Translations under genes and position numbers: made by a program | Notes under the pieces: generated by a model | The model's input: only the letters and a program-made list of their open reading frames with translations | Databases searched by the model: none | What the model was told of the DNA's origin: nothing | NCBI GenBank assembly: GCA_015178975.1 | Contig: WHVD01000083.1 | Span: forward strand, 124,001-188,000 | Source: Hysterangium stoloniferum | Lineage: Eukaryota; Basidiomycota; Agaricomycetes; Hysterangiales; Hysterangiaceae | DNA: 64,000 bases | Direction of reading: 5' to 3' | In this document: positions 44,705-55,130 of the stretch, piece by piece | Layout: every line of letters starts with the position of its first letter | Position numbering within the stretch: the stretch's first letter is position 1

Positions 44705-46366
44705 TTTGGGTGTTGGGTTGGTTTTCGCAACTGCGTCCTCACGACTAAATGAGGAAAGCGGGGTTTGAAACGACTTCACCGGGATAGCACCAGCGACCTG
44801 GCGTATTATTGAAAGACAATTCACTAGGAATATTTTTTCTGCTAGTCCAGTGCCATCTAAGGTCAAACCGAACCCCAGAGCTCAGAAGTTAGCCTCCATT
44901 TAAGTAAGCCTGTACACTGGCAGATATAACATCTCAACGTATAATGTTAATTAGGTTACCCCTCTGAACATTCTAGCTTCAGCCAACGCCCCTTCATAGC
45001 AAGGTGTTTCTACAGCTCTTATAATTGTGGCCAATAATCCAACTCCGAGCCAGTGGTTCTTGTGTTATCGTGAAACAAACAGCCCCCACAATTACGTGAC
45101 AGAATCTGCGTTCAGTCTCCAAATTTCTAGCTTTAGAATTTGCGTTCTATAATTTGAAGCTTTTCCTACTATCGACCACCGTTGAGATTCGTGGTGCTCC
45201 CCAGCACCCTGCTTTTATCTACTTGAACATTGACTAGAAAGTCTGTAATCGGGCTGCCTGAATCATTGCAATTACAGCCAATCCCTTTCGGTCTGATGAT
45301 TGTACTCGTTGGAATTGAATACTGGGTTCACACCAGTCAACAATATCCAAAATACCTTCCCGGCCCCTTTCAAATACCACTGATCGGGGATGCCTTGCAT
45401 ATGCCAAAATCGCATGAATGGATAAAATACGAAGCATGGGGAAAGAAGCACGGTTCGAATTTTTAATCGCCGTGTCTGGCTGTAATGCCTTAGTCTCGGA
45501 CCTCCCAATATACCCAGGATCCGTCGTTCAAACGTCACCAACGTTTGGTCCTTGTATCAGCGCTCTGCTCAGCTGTCTCTCTATGTGGACTGCTGACGCA
45601 CCATTATTCATATCAATGGCTTGCATATGACCGCGTTTGAAATTAAATCATCGCTCGGGGCAGACGGCGAGGAGAGGCTGCCTTCCGTCAAATACTTAAC
45701 TGGGGTTGATTATGTATGAGAACCTTTATATATCGCCGACGTGGGAAAATGTACTGATGAAAGTACTTTTTATCCTGGCCATTGTCACCCCGAACCCCTT
45801 GATCTCCGGATTATCCCCAGGAATGGACAAGTTCTTGAGCTGATGCGTCATCAAGTTTTATAATCTGTGACGTTTCGGTCGTTTAGTGTATCACTTATAG
45901 TCGCTATTCTGTGTATTACTTTTGGATTGTTAATTAATTCTAGCGTGTCGACGTTCACATCTCTCGACAGGATTCGTCTGTACCATAACAGTCGGAAATA
46001 AGGGAGAGCTGAAGCTGGCAAGGGGATCACGGGTCTGGTGTTCGTTGTTCATTTATTCCCGGACTACTTGCGCTGGGTCCAGTCTCTTTCCGCTTCGGTC
46101 CAACATCACCCACAGTACTCACCTTTGAAACTTGAAAAAAAATAAAGAGACACTAACCGCCTGCAATAATTATAATCATTGCTCCAAACAGGAGACATAC
46201 AAATATTATATTTGAGCCAACGGCTTTGTTCCGGAATCATATATTGAGGAGGTCACTCACGCCTCCTTATGCAATTTCTACTCCTTAACGGCGTAATATA
46301 AATCAATCAGTATCGGGAACTGTGAGGTAAGACACTCTTTACTCCTCCCGCCTTCGCGACAATACT
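44705..46366. other. Intergenic with a P450 relic
   Basis: Contains the fragment at 45230-45630. The first 500 bp hold the promoter side of CCT7. No other gene is recognised. Confidence 0.5.
45230..45630 (+). pseudogene. Cytochrome P450 N-terminal relic
   Basis: An open frame to 45466 encodes a hydrophobic segment (LMIVLVGIEYWV) and then a proline-rich hinge and first conserved block (KYLPGPFQIPLIGDALHMPK, HEWIKYEAWGKKHGS). This is the start of a microsomal fungal P450 of the CYP51/CYP5144-like layout. The frame then ends, and only scattered matches follow. No I-helix, ExxR or heme-binding motif is present. It is most likely a truncated copy. Confidence 0.6.
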
Positions 46367-46792
46367 ATGTGCGTCGACTACAGCAACTTCATATCATTGA
46401 GATATACATTCCCTGTTAATTTCGTGAGTATCAGCGTCCCGCATACCCCCTCACACTGTTTCACGTTTATCATTTTCTGCGAGGTCGCCTCTATATCTCC
46501 CAATCGCAGCATAAACTCGCTCCCCCCGTCTTTTCGACGCAGGAGTTCCGCACTCAGCGCACACGTCTCATTGCCCACCATCTTCGAGGGCGACCCCGTA
46601 ACCAAATACGTGGACGACATTGATTCTCTGTTCGACATGTCGCCCGCACCCGCCGCCGGAGGACCGATTCTTAGAATTATGGAGCTCGAAGCTCGTCTTA
46701 GATGGAGGGCCGCGCTGAAGTTGGCGGATGCCAAGCAGGCTTATGCCGCCTTTGTTCTCAGCTTGAGGAATAAGGCGAGAGCGAGGGGATGA
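46367..46792 (+). CDS. Small hypothetical protein
   Basis: Open frame of 141 codons. The second half is protein-like: SLPTIFEGDPVTKYVDDIDS, then an amphipathic, alanine- and arginine-rich helix (IMELEARLRWRAALKLADAK ... AFVLSLRNKARARG). The first half (to about residue 55) looks less like coding sequence and may be untranslated, with the real start within it or in an upstream exon. No family is recognised. Confidence 0.45.
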   Translation: MCVDYSNFISLRYTFPVNFVSISVPHTPSHCFTFIIFCEVASISPNRSINSLPPSFRRRSSALSAHVSLPTIFEGDPVTKYVDDIDSLFDMSPAPAAGGPILRIMELEARLRWRAALKLADAKQAYAAFVLSLRNKARARG

Positions 46793-47680
46793 GGATGAAC
46801 TCCGTATGATGCTAGTGTTTTTAATTTATAAGTAGGTCCGATTGACACAGTCTTGGCCTAGAATGTATCTTAACAAATGGAATGTATTTATTGAACTGGT
46901 GCGACGTGCAACCCGCGCGCATTTAATGAGTTGAACTTCAAGTGTCTCAACGTCGTTGCATTAAGATTACCGACGGTCCCATTCGGAATCCCATTATTTA
47001 AACAGCGTATTGCACACAGATAAGGATGAATAGAGCAGGATTTACATTAGAATATACAATCATGAATGGAACTGTTTCTTGAAACCAACTGCAAAGGCGT
47101 GACGCTTGAAAAAAAGGAAAAGAACCCTCCCTAAAGAAATGGCAAGTTTTTTTATGAACTGAAGTACAGCATGGCGGCCAACGCCGTTCTCCCGTTCTCT
47201 TTCCCAATATTGCACCACGTGCCCCGCCGCCTTCATTCCTCTTCTTCCGCCTCCTCCCACAAGCAAATTGTCGTCGGGCTTTGCACGCTCGTCCGTATAC
47301 CACACAGCGGTCCCGTTCCATATCTATATCCTACCCTCAGTCACATACCAAGTCCAAAATTTCCATAATTCGTTATGTGGTGAGATTGAGCGCTTTCGGC
47401 TGATGAATTTTGATGCTGATTGTAACCTTGCGCAAAGGTGTGATAACTGTCTCCTTCTTTTGCCATTAGTAAGTGGGGTGAGTCGGCTGGATATGGCAAG
47501 TGTCCTGATGTTGCGGTTTTTCGTAGCGTGGCGGTGCCATGGCATGGGGAGTCGTAATGATAGTGAGTCGATCGGCGCTGTTCCGCGGCACCCGCCCTCC
47601 TGGCTAATTGCGTGTCTTTTGAGCTCTATAGCGTGGCGGGTGGTATCTTTTTACTGAGATGGGGCCAGTTCCTGTTCTTC
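46793..47680. other. Spacer, no gene recognised
   Basis: Overlapping frames at 47268-47657 show no domain. The 5' exons of the next gene may lie in the last 300 bp. Confidence 0.4.
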
Positions 47681-47748
47681 GTATATCCCGAATGGCGAGT
47701 CTACACGTGTCTTTTATATATAGCTTGCTTACCTTGATATTCTAAAGG

Positions 47749-48344
47749 CAAATATACGGTGGTATCGGAGTGGGTGTAGCCGTCGCTGCAGCGATCAACG
47801 TGATAGCGCTGTCGAGTAGATCATATATATGGACGCGTGCTTGCAGACTCATATGGCCATTTGTCATCGTCATTTGCGGGATCCGTGCAATCATCATGAT
47901 CTGGGAGCTCAGTCGCGGGTTAGTCCGAGCATCTATGCCTAGTCAATTCTGTACCGCCTCTTAATTGTATTGCAACTCCATCACAGGAAAGACAAGATCA
48001 TCTGGGAATGTCAGAACGGTGGCCAGCTATGGGGCGCATCTGCCAATGCCGGATATGGAGGCACGACATCCTTTCCAGATGGGATCTGTGGGCCAGGATT
48101 CTCAAGCCTCTTTACTGCCTTTATTGTCAGCTTACTGGTTGATTTGGGTTTTCAAGTACGTAGTTGTAGCGTTTGATGACCATGATGACGTGCTCATAGT
48201 TTTATTAAGATCTACATGCTCTTCCTCAACTGGCGATTCACAAAACGTCTTGAGCATTACCAGTTTCTTAAAGGCACTATTTACGGTACATGAATTTCTT
48301 AGCTTACATTTGAAGTTATCTATAACCTTCCTTCAGATGAATAA
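47749..48344 (+). CDS. Multi-pass membrane protein, uncharacterised fungal family (5' end unresolved)
   Basis: Recognised exons are 47749-47918, 47987-48155, 48210-48285 and 48337-48344, all with GT-AG borders and in frame. They encode two membrane segments (VAVAAAINVIALSSRSYIW and RLIWPFVIVICGIRAIIMIW), a cysteine-containing loop (KDKIIWECQNGGQLWGASAN ... GICGPGFSS), a third segment (LFTAFIVSLLVDLGFQIYML), and a cytosolic end FLNWRFTKRLEHYQFLKGTI. The pattern 'FLNWRFTKRLEHY' is one I recall from uncharacterised basidiomycete membrane proteins. The first exon could not be located: either it is short and lies upstream of 47749, or the gene is truncated. Function is unknown. Confidence 0.6.
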
Positions 48345-49160
48345 TCTAGCATACGGCTGTCCCGTTCCCGTTACGAACATTACTGCTCACCCGGATATTT
48401 TTATTACTGTTTCATTTCCGTTTCCACTCTCTCTCTTTCCAACTGTCTCCTTATACGACGCTAATGATTATGACACCACAAATTTACGACCTCGTTACGA
48501 CACCCGTTCTCAAATTTGGTATTTCCTTTCACAGCTCGATAACATTTTTTCTTGCTGCTTAAAGCTGAATTGGCGAAGGCTAATCAGTTACGACCCATTT
48601 CCCTTTCTGCTTACGCGCTTCACTTCTAGTTATGTGCTGCGATCTGATGTTGTAGAGATGATATCGATGTATCGCGCTAGGCAATATATCGGTGCATCCT
48701 CTCCTGTTTTGTCATCGCTACTGCACAATATGTGATCCTTGATATCTACGCGGGTTCATATGCGAAATTAGCAAGCTGCCATATGTTGACACTGGTAGTC
48801 TAATTTTCCATTACGTTGATACACCCCACGATACTACTTCGACCTCCATTGGTAAAGGTGCGAATTAGCAACCAGGTACTTACGGTGCTCGGGGCAATTC
48901 GGAAGGCACGGAGACAGTTGCGTAGCCACGATATAGCCACTTGGATCCGCTGACAGCTCGCGCTTGACACATCATGTCAGTAAGGTCATCTCAAAAGCAT
49001 AAAGGAGCAACGGCCTAATTTGAATTGTAGACTGTATCATATAGGATGTGCAATTTAAATTACTTAATTAACGTGACGCAATACAATGGTCAATCAATCG
49101 GGTAGCCCGTATGTATGTATGTGTGTATATGCATCAGAGAGCAGACCTTCCTGCTCGTTC
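48345..49160. other. Intergenic, no gene recognised
   Basis: An open frame to 48735 continues from an intron of the membrane-protein gene and is probably untranslated. Confidence 0.4.
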
Positions 49161-50272
49161 TCATCGCACTCCAGTCTCAGGGAGCACTTCGCTAATCAGT
49201 GGCAATTTCGGCGTCGGCGTCGACGTCGGCTGTCCCCCCGCCGCCGCAGCGTGCTGATCGCGTCCCATCTCGGCTCCCAAGCCTGGGGCGTCCGACGAAG
49301 AACCAGAACCAGAGGCAACACCCGAGGCAGAATCAGAATCAGAATCGGTGCCGTCCGCCAGGCGTGGGTCGTCTCTGCCCGAATCTGAGTCTGAGCCTGA
49401 GTCTGAGCCTGAGCCTGAGCCCGAGCCTGAGCCTGAGTTTGAGCCCGAGTCTGAGCCTGAGCCTGAGCCCGAGTCTGAGTCTGAGTCTGAGCCTGAGCCT
49501 GAGTCTGAGCCTGAGTCTGAGGTACCGCCGCCGCCACCGTCACCCGGGCGCTGCCGCCGCCGCTGTTCGAACACGCCGAGTGCGAGATTCTGTGTGTGCG
49601 CGGCAAGGCGGCATGTCAGCACGCGTCGGAGCGAATATGGGAAGAAAGGCCCCCCCGGGCAGGCCGCCGTACCATCTCGACGTACGTCCGCCCCGCGTCA
49701 TCCCCTCCCGCGGGATTCTCGATGTCCAGCGTGGCGGGGTCGGCACGCTCGAGGTCTGCATTGGACGCGGCCAGGAGGGGGAGGAACGCCTCGGCGCGGG
49801 CGAGCACTGTATGCGGACGGGATCAGTAGATGATTAGAAGGCGGAGGGGAATCAGGATGATTGGATGGATTAGGGAACGTGGGTGGACGGTGATGAGGAT
49901 GCGATATAGATGGTTTTGGGAAGAGAAATAAGAGTCAGGCGGGGACCGGGTGGATCCAGATGCCGGATATATATATGCAATAAAGGGAAAGGGGGTGCTT
50001 ACGCTCGCTCGGGGGAATAGCATGTGGTTTGGAGGGGATCGTGGGGAATGTGGGAGGCTGAAAACGGGATCCGGATGGGAAGGATGGGGATTGAAGATTG
50101 GTATTTTCCAGGAGAGATTCTAAATACAGAAAAAAGAAAAGTCAACGATTAGAATTTATAGGACATGCAAAGCGGCACACTCACGTATCCTTTTTTGTCG
50201 AACCTCGTCATCCTCCACTTCCAGCAACTCACGTCGAGGCGTCGAATCGGAACCCGAAGGGTCTCTCGACAT
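49161..50272 (-). CDS. NOPCHAP1-like (DUF4598) protein with Ser-Asp-rich tail
   Basis: Four exons: 50185-50272, 50003-50119, 49673-49806 and 49161-49589, together 768 nt or 255 residues in frame. The N-terminus reads [20 protein letters not shown]. The family core is [20 protein letters not shown] ... TLDIENP ... YVEM joined to NLALGVFEQ, split by the last intron. Human NOPCHAP1 (C12orf45) has this core and helps load NOP58 during box C/D snoRNP assembly with the R2TP complex. A nucleolar assembly role here is inferred. After the core comes a tail of more than 60 residues made mostly of Ser-Asp and Ser-Gly dipeptides, encoded by hexamer repeats at 49320-49525. This is much longer than the usual acidic tail. 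Confidence 0.7.
49320..49525. repeat. Hexanucleotide repeat coding for Ser-Asp/Gly dipeptides
   Basis: Imperfect hexamers of the type GAGTCT/GAGCCT (plus strand) cover about 200 bp. On the minus strand, which is the coding one, they give SD and SG pairs. On the plus strand they give a false Pro-Glu/Ser-Glu frame. Confidence 0.85.
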
Positions 50273-52388
50273 GGTGGTAGTTACTTATTATCGTGGCTGC
50301 TGTAGTATACCTGCGCGATCTATAGCATAAAAACGAAACTGACTGGTGTGTCGACACTGCAGCCAATCGGAGAGGAGGAGCTGTGACTGAAAAAGGTCAC
50401 ACATTCCTGGTAAGCAAGTCTTAAGCAGGGAGTGAGCTATTAATCAATCAAGCGAAGGCTTCGTGTATATATCTTGATTTGATATATAAAGTACCCGTGG
50501 CTCCGTCGGTTAAAAGGTTAACGTTAAAGACTAAGCCTGCAGGTCCGAAAGTAGAAAGCCTTGGTGTGGGGAACGCCGCCGGGGAGCTGAACTCTGATTA
50601 ATTTTTATCCGCTCCCTTTTTCAAGTGGACTTGGGGTAGTATTACAAGTTGACACGAATGTGCCCAACTTTGCTGAGACATCTGGTGGGCGGCACCAGGG
50701 AGGTCAGTGCTAAGAGATTTCTGAAACAATTGGGGGCTGGGATAATTTTAGTATTTATCAATTATATCGTCTAGAGACAAGCACCCGCGCCGAGCTATTG
50801 TTTTACTGGTTAATTGAACTTCCGCTGCGGCTCGGCCGATGCATAGCCCTCCGCAACTTATGCCAAGTGGAACATGAGTATTTGTTCGCTCTACGCAGCA
50901 GTGTGACGAGTCAAAAGGACCATGACATGACGCTGTTTGCTTGGGAAAGAGGCTTCAAGTCAAGCCCAATGCTCCACTCTGAAGAAATTGAGGGTGGTCG
51001 ATCATAAAGCTTACTGGATCCATCGATGTCATGAATTTGGCTTCCGGTAACCTTAGCGCCTTCACGTGTCAATAATATACATGCACACACGGACGGACGC
51101 CACACGGACCATGGCGGCATGTTGGGGGTTTAAGCGAAGTCAAAGCGGACTACATGGGCACGATGGACCCTGTCACGATCGGGGCCCTGCTGGCATGTTA
51201 CCCTGATTTTCCTTCCAAAATAGCCTAAATTGCACTGTGCATCGTACGTACTGAGATGGCTTGAACTGCATCCCATCACGTGTTAGTACAAGTCAATGTT
51301 ACTGGAAATCATGCTAAAATAGATTTGTATGTGGGAGCCTTCCTCGGCTACCTACGCGACTCACTTTGCATATGAAAAAAAAAAAAAAATCAGCCAAGGG
51401 GAGCATATGATGCATATGATATTGGCTAGCAACTGATCGCCCTCGGTGACCTCATATTGCCAAGTAGTGCCTATTGGTGCCCTCTTTCAAAGGCGAGAGT
51501 GGATCACGATGCTAAGCATGACTCAGAACAGTGGCTGGCGGAAGTAAATCTATTGCAGTACACGGATGGCAATGAGCCATGATCGGGCAGTCGCTTTGCC
51601 TAAAGCCATGTCTAAGGGTGATATATATTGATGGATGGTGTCTGTTTTAGGCGAAATGGGAACAGGCGCTAATACTATATTGCCTAAAGGGGGACTAAGA
51701 GCTACATTGGATTTTGATAGCAACCCCTGAAGCAGATACAGGTATCCTTAGCGGCGAAGATTGCAGTGCTTCCTGTGCGCGACATAATGGGGAGAAGGAG
51801 GTGTGTTTACTGAGGGATCCATCTATCTCGTGCTTCCGAGTTCGTATCACGAAGCATGACTCTGTTTCATTCTGAAGCTGCATATCAACAGCAGATCACA
51901 GCATTTTCTCTTTGGCCGTGTTGTGCCGGCCATCGGGGACATCCGCAGCCATTTTGGGACCGCCACGGGCGCCTGTCAAATCTAGTTTGAGGCGAGTGAT
52001 CGTCGTCAGATCTGTCTTATGTAGCAAATGATTTATGCGGTGCGGACGACGTATGCTATACGGCTTCATAACCTGCTTACTGGTATTTACGCAGTAGCAG
52101 TTGGAAATGACCAAGTAGCGGGTGACAAGGGGAGGTTCTTAATTGAGATTAATTGATTGACCTAGGGACACGTCGAGGTAAGATCTTTAAAGATCTCATG
52201 CATGGAGAAAACCTCAAACCCGAAATGGTAGAAGCGTCCGGCCGCCAAATACAGAATAAGTAACGGCCGATTACAAATGTAATTTGTCTTAACGCTGGTT
52301 TATATCACACCACGACCCTCATCATCCGTTCCTTCTCTCCACCACCACCACAATCCGGCTTAGCACTCCCCCTCCTCGAATCCCCCCC
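50273..52388. other. Intergenic, no gene recognised
   Basis: About 2.1 kb between divergent genes (NOPCHAP1-like on minus, homeodomain gene on plus). Only short frames occur. An A15 run is at about 51375. The upstream regulatory region of the homeodomain gene lies here; it holds paired sites TGATCACGTGATCA-like only further inside the gene's first intron (CACATCACGTGATCA at 52815). Confidence 0.4.
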
Positions 52389-54414
52389 ATGTCTGCCAGC
52401 ATCGCAAATACACCACCACAGTACTACACACCCTCCTCGCTCGTCTTCCACCCCTACCCACACGACTCGGACGTGCCCCCACCTGCCCTCTCCTCTCGCC
52501 GCGTAAACCGGCTAAATCCCGTCGTCCAGTTCCCGACCTTCCTCTACGCTAGCGAGCCGCCGCCACCCACAGCCCGCAACAAGCAGCGTGTCCGGCCCAC
52601 CGCTGCCCAACTGTCAGAACTCAAGGCTCTCTATGCGGAGACGGCGCATCCTGCGCGCGATGTGCGTGAGGCGCTAGGGCGCAGAATTGGCATGTGAGTT
52701 GATTTCATACCGTCCCTCACTTTTCCACTTTCGGCCCATTTTTTTTGCCTCGACGACCCACGTGGCGTTAACGCCCGTGATCTTGCGGATGATGGTGTTG
52801 TTTAATGTGATTCCACATCACGTGATCATAATTGAATTAAAGCTTTTCATTTGCCTGATATGACTTGTCAATTGATTAGATTGGCATTCCTCGTTCATAT
52901 CCGTTTTTAACTTTTACTCAAATTGCTCGGCTAATGCTTTTTTTTTTTCAGGAGGAATCAGTCCGTTACCAATTGGTTTCAAAACCAGCGTAGTACCGCC
53001 AAACGACGAGTTCCTACCGCCATTGCTCCAGCTCAGCATCAGTGTCAAAGCCGAAGCAGAAGCCGAAGCCGAAGCCGAAGCAGCATGGCCAGCCCACAGA
53101 GAAACGTGACTCCATCTGCCCATGAAGAGTCCGATTCTCACACTTCCGGTGAAGATGATGATTTCCATGAGCTCCGAGGACGCAGCTTAATTCGCGAACC
53201 GCCCGATGATCCCCCTCGGGAGCACAGCATGCCCCGCATACGTTCTCGAATAGACCCGGTTAAGGATATTATTGACGCCCAGGCTGCCGCTCGCCAACAA
53301 CAGCTTCCATTGCCGTTCTCGGGTTCCTCAATCATCTCTTCTGCTTTCACTGCCGCCCACGAGGCCCCCAACAATACAATTGCACCGGCACTCGATATCA
53401 CCCTGCCGTCTGCGCCTCGTACAAATTTCAGTACTAGCTCATCTACTACCACCTCTACCTCCACTCCCGTCTCTCGCTCCCATACTCCGCCCCTCTTATC
53501 GTCGTTTCAGGTTTCAAGACCACCAAGTCCGGAGCCAATAGACGATCCAACCGATGAAGTCCCCCGCGGAAAACGCTCTCGCCCAACGCCCCATCAACTC
53601 GCTGCCCTCCGCGCTTTACATGCCATCACCTCCAGCCCGACAATCGAGGAGCGGACTAAACTCGGCCGCGAAATTGGCATGTAAGCAGCCTCTCTTGTCT
53701 CTATTCTGTCCGATTATGCTGACGTATAAACTTTAAAAAAAATTCAGGGAGCTCGGGAAAGTGACAAACTGGTTTCGGAATCTGAGACAGACTGCCCGAA
53801 AGAAGGAACGCCGCGCGCTTGAGAGTGTGGGCAAGTCCCTGCATCCGACAAAGAGGGGACGTGACATTTCACAGGCGGAGCCAGAATATAAGCGCTTCAG
53901 GATGGCGCCCGAGGACGACGATGACGATGATATGTCCGTTTCCCATGCAAATTCGGGGTCGTTTGATACGAGGTCGACGGTGGGATCAGTGGACCATGAT
54001 ATGGACTATGAGTTTGATCAGCCACAACACCGACATCATCGCGGAGACTTGTACGAGGGACACGAAGCACGATATGTCGTCCAGCGCCATCAGGATGATA
54101 GATCTGCGTTCATGAATGGCGTACATCAACCTTCTGAGCCAAGTCAGGGACAGGTGCAAGATCGAGAGCATGAAGAGGGAACTGAGTCTGATTCGACACA
54201 TGAGGCTGTTACGCCGGAGCCCCAGACTGCAGGGGCTGCGATCGCCCCTCCACCGCCGCCGCCTACTACCTCAGCCTCAGCCTCGCCAACAGATCACGCA
54301 CAAAAATCACAGTTGCAGTCGCAGCTCCAGTATCGGCCTCCACCAAAACACTCTAAGCAGCCCAGCCTCGACGATGCGATGCTGCTACTCGAGTTCCACA
54401 GTGCGCGGGTCTAA
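52389..54414 (+). CDS. Double-homeodomain transcription factor
   Basis: Three exons: 52389-52693, 52952-53680 and 53748-54414, 1701 nt or 566 residues. Homeodomain 1 is at about residues 66-120 (RVRPTAAQLSELKALYAETA ... SVTNWFQNQRSTAKRR) and homeodomain 2 at about 309-366 (RSRPTPHQLAALRALHAITS ... KVTNWFRNLRQTARKKERR). Both keep WFxN and the basic residues of helix 3, and align without gaps. Each is interrupted by an intron after the same residue pair (IG-M), in phase 2. A Ser-Arg repeat (about 53038-53080) follows homeodomain 1, then a Ser/Thr/Pro-rich linker. The C-terminus is acidic (EDDDDDDMS) and Pro/Gln-rich, as in activators. Nuclear DNA binding is established for homeodomains; the targets are unknown. 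It is not linked to a mating-type pair here. Confidence 0.9.
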
Positions 54415-55130
54415 GAGGTGCGCATATATACGCGTCCACCGGCCTGAGTACTCGAAAAATGTGCGCTAATGTGCTGCACTACCGCCGCTCTACATCTACC
54501 CTATTCACGACATCGTCATTAACTCTACTACAAGACATTTTTCCTAATTACTGACGATTATTAATATGTACCCGCCGCATCCTCATTGATCGATCCATCA
54601 TACTAGACGCACATGCACGCCGTCCATATGTAGTAGCCACGTACCCACTTCCGTATCCACATCCATCTATCCATCTCTCATAACGCTTTTCACCCACAAG
54701 AGTATTTTTGCTGTTTCGAAAAAAAGTTTTGTGAATTTTAACCCTTTCCCCCAACTCCCTTTTTTCTTCTAGAGCTCTCCCGTCTCGCATTTGATATCAT
54801 GCTTTTTTCTTTCTAGTGTCTTATCCCTGTATCGACATACTCCTAAATAAATAAATAAAGTATAAATAAAATAAAAAGATGCCTATATGCGCGTTGTGCT
54901 CGTTTTGGTCAATTAATTAATTAATCGATCGAAATGAGTGTAAGCCGTGTGACAGATTCTGTTATGGCGTGACAACGCCTCGTGGCGTTACATCTTACAG
55001 GTAGAGTTTAGCAGTGAATTAATATAGTAGTCACCCGGGTCTGCCTGCACTAAGAGACACGAGAAGCGTGCGTGCCCTTGTAGTGGTGTGTCTTCCCGTT
55101 TTCCCCCCCCTCGCTCTCACCACCATCACC
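54415..55130. other. Intergenic between the homeodomain gene and het-C
   Basis: Holds AATAAATAAATAAAG-type polyadenylation-like sequence at about 54846, an AATTAATTAATTAAT run at 54911, and CT-rich sequence before het-C (ends CCACCATCACC at its ATG). No gene seen. Confidence 0.5.

Noticed and set aside
47965-48735. 256-codon frame as a separate gene
   Set aside because: It starts in an intron, overlaps the exons of the membrane-protein gene in another frame, and has no domain.
49199-49837. Plus-strand frames with long Ser-Leu or Pro-Glu repeats
   Set aside because: They are antisense readings of the Ser-Asp repeat. The minus-strand gene has consistent splice sites and a recognisable core.
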